NCBI RefSeq assembly: GCF_902859935.1
Contig: NZ_CADIKI010000008.1
Location: 186,001 to 250,000 of the forward strand
Origin: Paraburkholderia fynbosensis
GTDB lineage: Bacteria > Pseudomonadota > Gammaproteobacteria > Burkholderiales > Burkholderiaceae
Length of the DNA stretch: 64,000 nt
Direction: 5' to 3'
Under the pieces are notes generated by a model. It did not search any database, had not been told where the DNA came from, and was given only the letters and a program-made list of their open reading frames with translations. Below, one piece after another: positions 45,292 through 54,932 of the stretch (its first letter is position 1; each line of letters starts with the position of its first letter). The position numbers were made by a program, and so were the translations under genes.

Positions 45292-47442
45292 CTACACCGC
45301 CGCGTCGGCCTGCGCAAAACCGCCCAGCACGCTCCACAGAAATTCGAAGACCATCGCGTCATGCTCGGCCTGCTCCAGCTCATCTGAGCCTCCGTGCCCG
45401 CCTTCCGTGTTCTCCCGATACCAGACCCTGTCTGCGCCAGGCTCGCCGAGCGCCTGCATGCGCGCGGCCATCTTGCGCGCGTGGCCGGGATGCACGCGAT
45501 CGTCGGCAGTCGAGGTGGTGAACAGCACGGGCGGATACGCGACACCCGCCGACACGCGGTGATACGGCGAGTAAGCGGCCAGCACGCGCGCTTCGTCGGG
45601 CTCGTCCGGGTCGCCGTATTCGTCGATCCATGACGCGCCCGCGTGCAGCAGGTGATAGCGGCTCATATCGAGCAAAGGCACTTCGCACACCACCGCGCCG
45701 AACAACTGGGGGCGCTGCACCATGCACGCCGCCACCAGCAAACCGCCGTTGCTGCCGCCCTGAATGCCGAGCTGCGCCGCACTGGTCACGCCGGTGCCGA
45801 TGAGCGCCTCGGCGACCGCGATGAAGTCGTCGAATGCGCGCTGGCGCTGCTCGCCCTGTGCCGCCGTGTGCCAGCGCGTGCCGAACTCGCCGCCGCCGCG
45901 AATATGCGCGACCACGTACACGCCGCCGCGCTCCAGCCAGCCGATGCCCTGCCCGGTCAGATAGCTCGGCAGGAGCGGAATCGCGAAGCCGCCGTAGCCG
46001 CTCAAGAGGCAGGGGCGCGGACCATGCGACGGTTCGAACGATTGCGCAGCGCGCGGCCCGATCACCGTATACGGCACCCGCGTGCCATCCGCCGACACCG
46101 CATGCCCGCGCGTGACGCAGAAGCGCGTCGCATCGAACTGGGTCGGCCACCGGTCGATCAACTCCCACTCGCTCAGGTCGTCCCTCGCGAGGTCGGCCAG
46201 CCAGTACGCCGGCGGTTGCAGATAGTCATCGGTATCGACGAACACTTCGTCGTTGAGCGTCGGCTCGACAGGCGACACGTCGGACTGTGCGTCGGCATGC
46301 GCTGGAAAGAGGCGCTGCTGCCAATGCCATGCGTGATCCGCGTCTTGCGACGGTGTCCACAGCAAGGTCTTGTTCTGCACGTCGTCGAGGTACGACACGA
46401 TCAGGTGATTGCGCGTATGCGTCCACTCGCAGGCCGAGGTCAGCGGCGTCGGCATGAACAGCGGCAGCACGTCGCGCTCGCCGCGCAGGAACGCGTCCTC
46501 GCGGATCGCCAGCAACGCGCCGCCCGGATAATGCGCACCGTCGCTATCCCAGTCGAGACGCGGTTCGAGCAGCAGCCAGCCTTGCCAGCCGCCCACCGCG
46601 ACGTGCGCGGGCACGTCGTACTGACGCCACGCGTCGATCGCGCCATCAGCACCCTCGGCGCCATCGAGGTAATACGTATGCGAGCCGAAAAAATCGACGC
46701 TGCTCACCACCGTATGCCGCCGCTCCACCGGATCGTAGTTCGCCTCCACGCCGATATCGCCGAACGCGCCCCTGAACACCACCGGCGCGTCGGTGAGCGC
46801 GGTGCCGCGCGTCCAGCGCCGCACGTCGCGCGGATAACCGGAGCGCGTCAGCGTCTTGCGGCCGTTGTCCCAGCCGACGTACAGCGTGTCGCGATCGATC
46901 CACGACGCCGTGTGCTTGCCGGCCTTCGCGATCACGAAGCCGTCGTCGACGAAACGCTGCGCGTCGATGTCGAACTCGCGCACCACTTGCGCGTCCGATC
47001 CGCCCGGCGACATCGTGATCAGCGCGCGATCGCCGTCCGGATAAAGAATGTCGAGTTCGACGCACACCCATGGTGTACCTTCAGCGGCGCCGAGCGCGTC
47101 GAAGTCGAGCAGGTTCTGCCAGACCGGCGCACCGCTGCGCCATTCCGCCCACGTCGTGCGCCGCCAGATGCCCTTCGGATTGCGCTCGTCCTGCCACAGA
47201 TCGTAAGCCCAGTCTTTCCACCGATCGGGAATCACCGGACGCTCGCGCGGCAGATACGCGTCGGCGAGCCGCTGCCTGAGCGACTCGAACTGCGCGCCGC
47301 TGCACCACGCGGCGCGCGTGCGGATGTTCTGCTGTTCGACCCACGCGAGCGCGGCGGGGTCGTCGAGTGCTTCGAGCGACAGGAACGGATCGGGGGAAAG
47401 CGGCCAGGAGAAAGGAGCGGGAGAGTTCAGAGGAGCGGGCAT
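45292..47442 (-). CDS. prolyl oligopeptidase family (S9) serine peptidase
   Basis: A 716-residue protein with a seven-bladed propeller N-terminal part and a C-terminal alpha/beta hydrolase. The catalytic triad is visible: Ser in IQGGSNGGLLV, Asp in DDRVHPGHA, His in TEGGHGGSDE. It is close to prolyl oligopeptidases that cut after proline in short peptides. The start is at ATG 47442 (MPAPLNSPAPFSWPLSPDPF). No signal peptide is obvious, so it is probably cytoplasmic. Confidence 0.92.
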   Translation of the reverse strand: MPAPLNSPAPFSWPLSPDPFLSLEALDDPAALAWVEQQNIRTRAAWCSGAQFESLRQRLADAYLPRERPVIPDRWKDWAYDLWQDERNPKGIWRRTTWAEWRSGAPVWQNLLDFDALGAAEGTPWVCVELDILYPDGDRALITMSPGGSDAQVVREFDIDAQRFVDDGFVIAKAGKHTASWIDRDTLYVGWDNGRKTLTRSGYPRDVRRWTRGTALTDAPVVFRGAFGDIGVEANYDPVERRHTVVSSVDFFGSHTYYLDGAEGADGAIDAWRQYDVPAHVAVGGWQGWLLLEPRLDWDSDGAHYPGGALLAIREDAFLRGERDVLPLFMPTPLTSACEWTHTRNHLIVSYLDDVQNKTLLWTPSQDADHAWHWQQRLFPAHADAQSDVSPVEPTLNDEVFVDTDDYLQPPAYWLADLARDDLSEWELIDRWPTQFDATRFCVTRGHAVSADGTRVPYTVIGPRAAQSFEPSHGPRPCLLSGYGGFAIPLLPSYLTGQGIGWLERGGVYVVAHIRGGGEFGTRWHTAAQGEQRQRAFDDFIAVAEALIGTGVTSAAQLGIQGGSNGGLLVAACMVQRPQLFGAVVCEVPLLDMSRYHLLHAGASWIDEYGDPDEPDEARVLAAYSPYHRVSAGVAYPPVLFTTSTADDRVHPGHARKMAARMQALGEPGADRVWYRENTEGGHGGSDELEQAEHDAMVFEFLWSVLGGFAQADAAV

Positions 47443-47579
47443 CGTCGGCTGTCGAATGAAAACAGCGTTGATTATGCCTTGTGGGAACCGCGGCCCGGAT
47501 AACGGGCGATATCGGCTAGCGCCGCAACGGCAAGCCGAGGCGACTCGCGCCCCGCCCCGCCGCTGCAACGACACTTTGC

Positions 47580-49097
47580 TCAGGGCTCGAGATTGAGTTC
47601 CTGGATCTTGCGCGTAATCGTATTGCGGCCGATGCCCAGGCGCTCTGCCGCCTCGACCTTGCGTCCGCGCGTGAAGTCGAGCGCCTCGCGAATCACCGCC
47701 GCTTCGAAACGGCGAGCGAGTTCGTCCATCACGTCCGCCGAGTTTTCGCGCAACAGCCGCGCGACTTCGGTGCGCAAGCCGCCTTCCCACGCGCTCACCG
47801 CGGTCGCGACCGGCGAACCCGCCGCGCCGGACGGATGCGCCGCGGCGCTCGCGCCGTTGACCGGCGCGCTGCCGGCGAAGCCCTCGTCGCCTGCCCCTGC
47901 CCCGGCCGCCACGCCGCCGGTGAGATCGCTGACGCCGGCTTGCGCGGGACCGAGGTCAGGCGGCAAGTCCTTGATCTCGATGGTCTGCGCTGGCGCCATC
48001 ACCGTGAGCCAGTTGGCGAGATTCTCCAACTGTCGCACGTTGCCTGGAAACGGCAGCGACGCGAGATAGGCGAGCGCGTCTTCCGACACGCGCTTCGATT
48101 CGACGCCGAGATCGCGCGCGCTCTTCTGCAGGAAGTGCCGCGTGAGGAGCGGAATATCCTCGCTGCGCTCGCGCAACGCGGGCAAGCGCAGGCGGATCAC
48201 GTTGAGCCGGTGGTACAAGTCCTCGCGGAACAGCCCTTGGCGTACGCGCGACTCGAGATTCTGGTGAGTCGCCGCGATCACGCGCACATTCGCGCGCAGC
48301 GGGTTGTGACCGCCGACGCGATAGAACTGCCCGTCCGACAGCACCCGCAACAGACGCGTCTGCAGATCGAACGGCATGTCACCGATTTCGTCGAGAAACA
48401 GCGTGCCGTTCTCGGCCTGCTCGAAACGTCCCTGGCGCATCGCCTGCGCGCCGGTGAACGCGCCGCGCTCATGGCCGAACAGTTCGGATTCCAGCAGATC
48501 CTTCGGAATCGCGGCGGTGTTCAACGCGATGAACGGACCATTCGCGCGTGGGCTATGTCGGTGCAACGCACGCGCGACCAGTTCCTTCCCGGTGCCTGAT
48601 TCGCCGGTAATGAGCACGGTGGCCGCGGAATGCGACAGGCGGCCGATCGCGCGAAACATGTCCTGCATCGCCGGCGCCTGGCCGAGCATTTCGGGCGCTT
48701 CGGCGACGCGCTCGTCCCACGGCTGTTCGCCGCGCATGCTTTCGTCGACGGCGCGGCGGATCAGTTCGACCGCCTTGTCGACGTCGAACGGTTTGGCGAG
48801 ATACTCGAATGCCCCGCCCTGGAATGCGGCGACCGCGCTATCCAGATCCGAGAACGCCGTCATGATGATGACGGGCAGGCCCGGCACCTTGTCGCGTACG
48901 GTTTGCAGCAATTCGAGGCCTGAGCCGCCCGGCATCCTGATGTCGGACACCAGCACCTGCGGGCTGTCGTGATCGAGCGCGGCCGAGGCCTCACGGACGT
49001 TCGCGAAGCTGCGAGTCGCGAAGTTTTCGCGGGCGAGCGCTTTTTCGAGCACCCAGCGAATCGATTGATCGTCGTCTACTATCCAGATCGGCTTCAT
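47580..49097 (-). CDS. ntrC: nitrogen regulator NtrC
   Basis: A sigma-54-dependent activator of nitrogen genes, phosphorylated by NtrB. The 505-residue protein has a receiver (VDDDQSIRWVL, Asp in LVSDIRMPG), an AAA+ domain with Walker A GESGTGKE and GAFTGA (sigma-54 contact), and a C-terminal Fis-type DNA-binding helix ending RNTITRKIQEL. An Ala/Gly-rich linker of about 50 residues before the Fis domain is longer than usual. It follows ntrB by 35 bases. Confidence 0.96.
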   Translation of the reverse strand: MKPIWIVDDDQSIRWVLEKALARENFATRSFANVREASAALDHDSPQVLVSDIRMPGGSGLELLQTVRDKVPGLPVIIMTAFSDLDSAVAAFQGGAFEYLAKPFDVDKAVELIRRAVDESMRGEQPWDERVAEAPEMLGQAPAMQDMFRAIGRLSHSAATVLITGESGTGKELVARALHRHSPRANGPFIALNTAAIPKDLLESELFGHERGAFTGAQAMRQGRFEQAENGTLFLDEIGDMPFDLQTRLLRVLSDGQFYRVGGHNPLRANVRVIAATHQNLESRVRQGLFREDLYHRLNVIRLRLPALRERSEDIPLLTRHFLQKSARDLGVESKRVSEDALAYLASLPFPGNVRQLENLANWLTVMAPAQTIEIKDLPPDLGPAQAGVSDLTGGVAAGAGAGDEGFAGSAPVNGASAAAHPSGAAGSPVATAVSAWEGGLRTEVARLLRENSADVMDELARRFEAAVIREALDFTRGRKVEAAERLGIGRNTITRKIQELNLEP

Positions 49098-49132
49098 ATG
49101 GGTCGGTCAGAAGTCTTGAAATGCGTGTGGGG

Positions 49133-50275
49133 TTAGCAGTCGAGCGGCAGCAAAATCTGAAACTCGGTGTGGCCCGGCCGGCTGTCCACTTCGATCAGAC
49201 CGTCGTGTTGTTGCACGAACGTCTGCGCGAGCGTCAGACCGAGACCACTGCCGTCCTCGCGCCCCGACACGAGCGGATAGAAAATGCGGTCACGGATTTC
49301 TTCGGGAATGCCCGGGCCGTTGTCGATGATATGCAAGTCCAGTGCCAGCTTACATAAGCGTTTCGAGATCGTGATCTTGCGCGCGATGCGGGTGCGCAAT
49401 TCGATCCGCGCATCGCCTTGCGAGATACGTTCGCGCAGAGCTTCGGCCGCATTGCGCACGATGTTCAGGAGCGCCTGGATCAGTTGCTCCTTGTCGCCGC
49501 GCAGGTCGGGCACGCTCACGTCGTAATCGCGCTCGATGGTGAGGCCGCGCGGAAACTCCGCGAGAATCACCTGGCGCACGCGCTCGCACACTTCGTGAAT
49601 GTTCACGTCGCCGACGATGTGCGGATGACGGTGCGGTTCGAGCAGGCGATCGACCAGCGTTTGCAGCCGGTCCGACTCCTTGATGATCACCTGCGTGTAC
49701 TCGCGCAATTCGTCGCGCTGACGCTCGCCGAGTTCGAACTCGAGCAGTTGCGCCGCGCCGCGAATCCCGCCGAGCGGATTCTTGATCTCGTGCGCGAGAT
49801 TGCGGATCAGTTGCTTGTTGACCGCAGTGAGGTCGTTGATGCGTTCTTCGCGGTCCGTACGCAGATGCCGCTCGTTCTCGAACAGCTCGAGCAGCACGTA
49901 GTCCTGCGCGCTCTCCAGAAAGCCGACGATCGCATGCACGTGCAGCGGTTCGTGGCCGGGACGCTCGAGCACGGCGTCCAGATGCGTCGCGTGAAAACGG
50001 TGCGCGGCGATCGCGGTGATGGTCGCGACCAGTTCATCCGCATTCGAGAAGATGTCCGGCCACGTCATCTGCGTCAGTTGCCTGCGCGACATTTCCAGCA
50101 TCGACTCCGCCGACGGGTTCGCGAACGCGACGCGCAGCGTTCGCTTGTCGAGCACCAGCACGACGGTCGGCAACGTCTCGAAGCCCGGCAGCAAACCGGA
50201 ACTCACGAGTTGCGCATCGTCCGAGAGCGACTGCTCGTGCCCTTTCCTTGCCTTGATCAGATTCTTGAGAACCAT
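49133..50275 (-). CDS. ntrB: nitrogen sensor kinase NtrB
   Basis: A cytoplasmic histidine kinase that controls NtrC and is itself governed by PII. The 380-residue protein has an N-terminal PAS domain (about 30-135), the H-box NLAHEIKNPLGGIRGAAQLLE, and an HATPase domain with NIVRNAAEAL, DNGPGI and SGLGLTLAQ. There is no membrane segment. It lies 200 bases after glnA and just before ntrC. Confidence 0.95.
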   Translation of the reverse strand: MVLKNLIKARKGHEQSLSDDAQLVSSGLLPGFETLPTVVLVLDKRTLRVAFANPSAESMLEMSRRQLTQMTWPDIFSNADELVATITAIAAHRFHATHLDAVLERPGHEPLHVHAIVGFLESAQDYVLLELFENERHLRTDREERINDLTAVNKQLIRNLAHEIKNPLGGIRGAAQLLEFELGERQRDELREYTQVIIKESDRLQTLVDRLLEPHRHPHIVGDVNIHEVCERVRQVILAEFPRGLTIERDYDVSVPDLRGDKEQLIQALLNIVRNAAEALRERISQGDARIELRTRIARKITISKRLCKLALDLHIIDNGPGIPEEIRDRIFYPLVSGREDGSGLGLTLAQTFVQQHDGLIEVDSRPGHTEFQILLPLDC

Positions 50276-50388
50276 CTTGCAGTCTGGCCGGTAGGAGATG
50301 GTGAAAAATCAGGTATGCCGCTTTTGTGTTGCTCACTACCCGGGCAACGCAAAAGCGACTCGCGAAAATGATGCGCGGTCTAACGAAA

Positions 50389-50411
50389 AAGGGACGGCGC
50401 CGCCGTCCCTT
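50389..50411. terminator. intrinsic terminator after glnA
   Basis: Perfect 10-base arms AAGGGACGGC / GCCGTCCCTT around GCC. A T-run follows on the - strand, between glnA and ntrB, so ntrBC may be read through only partly or have their own promoter. Confidence 0.85.
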
Positions 50412-50475
50412 CGTGACCGATCGCGAGCGTCGGGCAAAGCGCTTCGCCGGGTAAAGGGCGAAGCGCCATGGCCGC

Positions 50476-51891
50476 TTACAGCGAGTAGTACATTTCGAAT
50501 TCGATCGGGTGCACCGACTGACGATAGCGTTGCAGCTCGCCCGTCTTCAGTTCGATGTACGCGTCGAGCATCGAGTCCGTGAACACGCCACCGCGCGTCA
50601 GGAATTCGCGGTCCGCGTCGAGCGAGTCGAGAGCCTGATCGAGGCCGGCGCACACGGTCGGGATCTTTGCATCCTCTTCCGGCGGCAGGTCGTACAGGTT
50701 CTTGTCGGCGGCTTCGCCCGGGTGAATCTTGTTCTGCACGCCGTCCAGACCCGCCATCATCAGCGCGGAGAAGCACAGGTACGGATTCGCCAGCGGATCC
50801 GGGAAACGCGTTTCGATACGACGGCCCTTCGGGTTCGACACGTGCGGAATACGGATCGATGCCGAACGGTTGCGTGCCGAGTAGGCCAGCTTGACCGGTG
50901 CTTCGAAGTGCGGCACGAGACGCTTGTACGAGTTCGTACCCGGGTTCGTGATTGCGTTCAGCGCGCGAGCATGCTTGATGATGCCGCCGATGTAGAACAG
51001 CGCGAATTCCGACAGACCTGCGTAGCCGTTACCTGCGAACAGGTTCTGGCCGTCCTTCCAGATCGACTGGTGAACGTGCATGCCCGAACCGTTGTCGCCG
51101 ACGACCGGCTTCGGCATGAACGTCGCCGTCTTGCCATACGTGTGCGCGACGTTGTGGATGATGTACTTCATCTGCTGCAGCCAGTCGGCGCGTTGCACCA
51201 GCGTCGAGAACTTCGTGCCGATTTCGTTCTGGCCCTGGCCTGCGACTTCGTGGTGATGCACTTCGACCGGAATGCCGATCTGTTCGAGCAACAGGCACAT
51301 TTCCGAACGGATGTCCTGGAACGTGTCGACCGGGGCGACCGGGAAGTAGCCGCCCTTCGTGCCCGGACGGTGGCCGGTGTTGCCGCCTTCGAATTCCTTC
51401 GCCGACGACCACGGTGCTTCTTCCGAACCGATCTTGATGAAGCAGCCCGACTGGTCCGTGTTCCACTGGACCGAATCGAAAATGAAGAATTCCGGTTCCG
51501 GACCGAAGAAGGCGGTGTCGCCGAGGCCGGTGCTCTTCAGGTATGCTTCAGCGCGCTTCGCGAGCGAGCGCGGGTCGCGCTCATAGCCCTTGCCGTCAGC
51601 CGGTTCGACGACGTCGCAGGTCAGCACGAGGGTCGATTCTTCATAGAACGGGTCGATGAACGCCGTGTTCGCGTCCGGGACCAGCAACATGTCCGATGCT
51701 TCGATGCCCTTCCAGCCGGCAATCGACGAACCGTCAAACGCATGGCCGCTTTCGAACTTGTCTTCATCGAATGCCGACACCGGCACCGAAACGTGTTGCT
51801 CTTTGCCGCGCGTGTCGGTGAAACGGAAGTCGACAAACTTGACGTCCTCGTCTTTGACGAGTTGAACGACGTCGGCCACGGATTTACTCAT
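50476..51891 (-). CDS. glnA: glutamine synthetase type I
   Basis: Makes glutamine from glutamate, ammonia and ATP; cytoplasmic dodecamer. The 471-residue protein is of the adenylylated GSI-beta type. The regulatory Tyr region NLYDLPPEE is present, along with the FDGSSIAGW loop and the ATP-binding KPVVGDNGSGMHVHQS. It has a sigma-54 promoter and leads the glnA-ntrB-ntrC group. Confidence 0.97.
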   Translation of the reverse strand: MSKSVADVVQLVKDEDVKFVDFRFTDTRGKEQHVSVPVSAFDEDKFESGHAFDGSSIAGWKGIEASDMLLVPDANTAFIDPFYEESTLVLTCDVVEPADGKGYERDPRSLAKRAEAYLKSTGLGDTAFFGPEPEFFIFDSVQWNTDQSGCFIKIGSEEAPWSSAKEFEGGNTGHRPGTKGGYFPVAPVDTFQDIRSEMCLLLEQIGIPVEVHHHEVAGQGQNEIGTKFSTLVQRADWLQQMKYIIHNVAHTYGKTATFMPKPVVGDNGSGMHVHQSIWKDGQNLFAGNGYAGLSEFALFYIGGIIKHARALNAITNPGTNSYKRLVPHFEAPVKLAYSARNRSASIRIPHVSNPKGRRIETRFPDPLANPYLCFSALMMAGLDGVQNKIHPGEAADKNLYDLPPEEDAKIPTVCAGLDQALDSLDADREFLTRGGVFTDSMLDAYIELKTGELQRYRQSVHPIEFEMYYSL

Positions 51892-52023
51892 AACCTATCT
51901 CCTGATTAACGAATTCGGCGGATTCAGCCGCCGCCCAATCTAGCTGACCCGTCCCGGCGCGTCCACCCTCAAACGTCGCGAATGAACAGAAACTGGCCCG
52001 GACAAATCGATCGGCACCAATAA

Positions 52024-52039
52024 AGCAGCTTCTGTGCCA
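52024..52039 (-). promoter_or_regulatory. sigma-54 promoter of glnA
   Basis: On the - strand, TGGCAC-AGAAG-CTGCT fits the -24/-12 consensus with one mismatch at the start of the -12 element. The expected start point is about 120 bases before the glnA ATG. Confidence 0.8.
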
Positions 52040-52149
52040 TGTATGGGCCAAGGCGGCGCAAAGGCATACCGCGCGCGCGTCGACGGGGAATGGACGCACC
52101 GAACGCCATGCAGCCCTCATATTGGCGCGATGGCTGTCGCACCACATTA

Positions 52150-52224
52150 GTGCACCCAGTACCGTGCGGGCGGCGGTTAATTATATTTTGGTGCATCCAT
52201 GCAAAAATGCACCACAATTGCGCG
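52150..52224 (-). promoter_or_regulatory. NtrC-like half-site cluster upstream of the glnA sigma-54 promoter
   Basis: Several TGCACC / GGTGCA half-sites lie 110-190 bases upstream of the sigma-54 promoter. The best full-length site is at 52208-52224: one half is a perfect TGCACCA, and the other half keeps four of seven. Spacing and type fit an NtrC enhancer. The same region also lies 100-180 bases before the divergent rhodanese gene. Confidence 0.6.
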
Positions 52225-52328
52225 CGCAGTTTCTGGAAACCAGCGCGCCCGGTCGCCCGGCAGGCGGCGCGCGCGGCGTGCACGCCGCGCGCTAGAATAT
52301 TCATTTGGTCCGAAGGAGATTGGCGCTC

Positions 52329-52793
52329 ATGAGCACGCTCGAACAGCTGTACGCCCAGGCGGAGACCCGCCGCACCGAGAACCAACTGCCCTACGCAGGC
52401 GCGGTATCGCCCGCCGAGGCGTTCGAACTGCTGCAACTCGATCCGCGCACACGTCTCGTCGACGTGCGCACCCGTGCCGAACTCGATTGGGTCGGCCGCC
52501 CGCTCATCGGCGACGGGCAGTACGCGCACGTGGAATGGACGCGCTACCCGGGCGCGGTGCCGAATCAGGAATTCATTGCGCAAGTGAATCAGGTCGCGTC
52601 GCACGATACGCCGGTACTGTTTCTGTGCCGCAGCGCCGCGCGCTCGAAGCTCGCCGCGATTGCCGCCACTCAGGCCGGCTTCACGAAAGCGTACGACCTG
52701 CTGGAAGGCTTCGAAGGCGACAAGGACGGCCAGGGGCATCGGAAGACGGTCTCGGGCTGGTGCTTTCGTGGATTGCCGTGGATCGGCGCGTAA
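52329..52793 (+). CDS. rhodanese-like domain protein
   Basis: A 154-residue single rhodanese domain with the active-site loop LCRSAARSKLAA (catalytic Cys followed by R), and the LVDVRTRAELDWVG motif that starts the fold. It may act in sulfur transfer, but the acceptor is unknown. The start at 52329 has a strong ribosome binding site (AAGGAG). It is divergent from glnA. Confidence 0.88.
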   Translation: MSTLEQLYAQAETRRTENQLPYAGAVSPAEAFELLQLDPRTRLVDVRTRAELDWVGRPLIGDGQYAHVEWTRYPGAVPNQEFIAQVNQVASHDTPVLFLCRSAARSKLAAIAATQAGFTKAYDLLEGFEGDKDGQGHRKTVSGWCFRGLPWIGA

Positions 52794-53087
52794 TGATGGA
52801 GCGGGTCGGCGGCTAAGCGGGCGGCGCGAGCTTGCGGCTTGACCGGGCTGCACGTCGGCGGCCGCTTCCGTTGCGTGTCAGGACCGCGGCGTTTTCACGT
52901 GATAAACCGTCAGGTCGGCGGCCGCGTCATCATGGACACATCGTCGGCGCTTAGTGTGTCAGGCCGATGATGTCAGCAGGCCTCGATCGGCATCGGCCGG
53001 CCGGCCGTGCACGCGCCGAGCCGATGCCGCATAACCGCTGCGGTGCGGGAAGCCTCGAACCGCCCCCCGCCCGCCACATGCCGCGCC
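52794..53087. other. intergenic region, nothing recognised
   Basis: About 290 bases between the convergent rhodanese and CinA-like genes. I found no gene, RNA or clean terminator. Confidence 0.4.
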
Positions 53088-53921
53088 TCAGCTGCGCGGC
53101 TTCGCCGCCGGAATCGACTCGGGCTCGACGATATCGCCGCCCAACAGGTGCACGCCCTCGCGCAGCTTCACGAACGCAGCCGCCACGGCTTCCGGCTCGC
53201 CCTTCACGCCCAGGTCGATGTGATGGCGCGCATATACCCCACCGCGTTCCGCATCGCCGACGCTCGGCAGACTGAACACTCGCACGCCCGGAAAATCGCT
53301 TTCGATTTTTTCCATTAGCGGCGTAATGCGCGATTCCGGCAGCTCGAACACCAGCAACGACTTTTCCGCATGCGGCATCGCGTGATGCAGATGCGCGTAC
53401 TGCGTATCCAGCACCCATTCGATCATCGGCCACGCCATCACTGGGAAGCCCGGCACGAAATGATGATGCCTGATCGAGAAGCCGGGAATCTTGTTGTAGC
53501 CGTTCGGAATGATCGATGCGCCTTGGGGATACGTGCCCATATTCAGCCGATGCCGGTTTTCCGGTGAGTCCAGGTCGAGCGGCGCCGCCGCGTTCGCCGG
53601 ATACATGTCGCGGATGCGCTCCTGAATCAGCTTCGCGGCCTCCCGATGCAGTTCCAGCGGCACGCCGAGCGCGGCCGCCGCGCATTGGCGCGTGTGGTCG
53701 TCCGGCGTGGCGCCGATGCCACCCGTGGAGAACACGATGTCGCCGGTGGCGAACGTGCGCCGCAGCGTCGCCGTGATGCGCTCGGGGTCGTCGCCGATGT
53801 ATTCCGCCCAGCCGAGCGACAGACCGCGCGCGCCCAGCAACTCGATGACCTTCGGCAGATGCTTGTCGACGCGCCTGCCCGACAGGATTTCATCGCCGAT
53901 GATGATGACGCCAAATGCCAT
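53088..53921 (-). CDS. CinA-like molybdopterin-binding domain protein
   Basis: A 277-residue protein with an N-terminal MoCF-biosynthesis-type domain (GVIIIGDEILSGRRVDKHLPK, then FSTGGIGATPDDHTRQ), as in the CinA N-terminal half. The C-terminal half lacks the nicotinamide-deamidase domain of full CinA. The exact role is unknown; competence/damage-inducible naming comes from the family only. I chose the ATG at 53921. It lies 30 bases after the EI24-like gene and is probably co-transcribed. Confidence 0.82.
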   Translation of the reverse strand: MAFGVIIIGDEILSGRRVDKHLPKVIELLGARGLSLGWAEYIGDDPERITATLRRTFATGDIVFSTGGIGATPDDHTRQCAAAALGVPLELHREAAKLIQERIRDMYPANAAAPLDLDSPENRHRLNMGTYPQGASIIPNGYNKIPGFSIRHHHFVPGFPVMAWPMIEWVLDTQYAHLHHAMPHAEKSLLVFELPESRITPLMEKIESDFPGVRVFSLPSVGDAERGGVYARHHIDLGVKGEPEAVAAAFVKLREGVHLLGGDIVEPESIPAAKPRS

Positions 53922-53951
53922 TACCGCCTCTTTTTGCTTGATCAATACCAG

Positions 53952-54785
53952 TCAATAAGGAACGGGCGCCGTCTGACGCACGCCGCCATGCTCTTCCGTG
54001 CGCATGCGTTGCAGCGCGCGCAAACAGTAGTAGCCGAACCACAGCGCCGAAAACACGAGGATGAACGCATAGATCCAGATCGTCATCGCGGTGATCACCG
54101 GGAACAGCACGATCAGCCAGACCGACGACGCCCACAGCAGCGTCGGCAGTGAACCGAGCAAGCCGCTCGCGATGCCGATCAACAGCAGCGGCAGCCGGAA
54201 CCGGCGCACCAGCGCGCGCCGCTCGTCGCGCGTTGCGTGCAATGCGAGCGCATCGTAGCTCATCACGCGATAGGTCAGCCAGCCCCACAGCAGCGGTGGA
54301 ATCAGCGCGAAGAACGGCGGCACGAGCCACAGCGGCAACGTGACGATCAGCAGTACCAGACACACCACGGTGGTCCACAACGCCTGAGCGAGGCTACCGT
54401 ACCACGTTCCGCCGCGCCGCATTTCCAGAGCCGGAAACTGGCGCGCGGACAGGAACCGGATCACCGCGGGCATCGACAGCGTGGCGATCAGCAGCAACAC
54501 CGTGACGACGATCAGCGGAATCACCATCGCAATCACGATGAACGGTGCGATCGCCGCATGCAGCGCCGAAAAACCGAGCCAGTCGAACAGACGATAAAGC
54601 GTGACCGTAAACGACCAGTTATCGAGCCAGAGCCGGGTGCCGCCGACCAGCGTCTGCCAGGAAAACCAGAGGATCACGCCCCACCCGACCGTCGCGGCGA
54701 GAAACGGTTTGAAGGTCAGCCAGAGCATGCGCGGGTGGAGCGCGCTGGCAAGCGCGCGCCCGAACGAGCGCAACAGATCATTCAT
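53952..54785 (-). CDS. EI24/CysZ-like integral membrane protein
   Basis: A 277-residue protein with about five to six hydrophobic segments, of the EI24-domain type that includes CysZ (sulfate transport). No sulfate-uptake neighbour is present, so the substrate cannot be assigned. I chose the ATG at 54785 (MNDLLRSFGRALASAL). It lies between a fatty-acid hydroxylase gene and the CinA-like gene on the same strand. Confidence 0.78.
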   Translation of the reverse strand: MNDLLRSFGRALASALHPRMLWLTFKPFLAATVGWGVILWFSWQTLVGGTRLWLDNWSFTVTLYRLFDWLGFSALHAAIAPFIVIAMVIPLIVVTVLLLIATLSMPAVIRFLSARQFPALEMRRGGTWYGSLAQALWTTVVCLVLLIVTLPLWLVPPFFALIPPLLWGWLTYRVMSYDALALHATRDERRALVRRFRLPLLLIGIASGLLGSLPTLLWASSVWLIVLFPVITAMTIWIYAFILVFSALWFGYYCLRALQRMRTEEHGGVRQTAPVPY

Positions 54786-54932
54786 GCGAGCCTGTGTCGG
54801 TGAACGAAACGAAGGAATCAGGCGAAGCGCGCAGCGCACCGGCCGGCAGGCCTTGAGCGCGTGCGCAAACGTGCACAGGATAAACCACGGGAAGCGCCGC
54901 CAGGGAAACCGGCGGCGTGCGGCGAAGGCGGC

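Noticed and set aside
51969..52853. Open frame opposite the rhodanese gene
   Set aside because: Shadow of the rhodanese gene and its upstream region; no domain or ribosome binding site.
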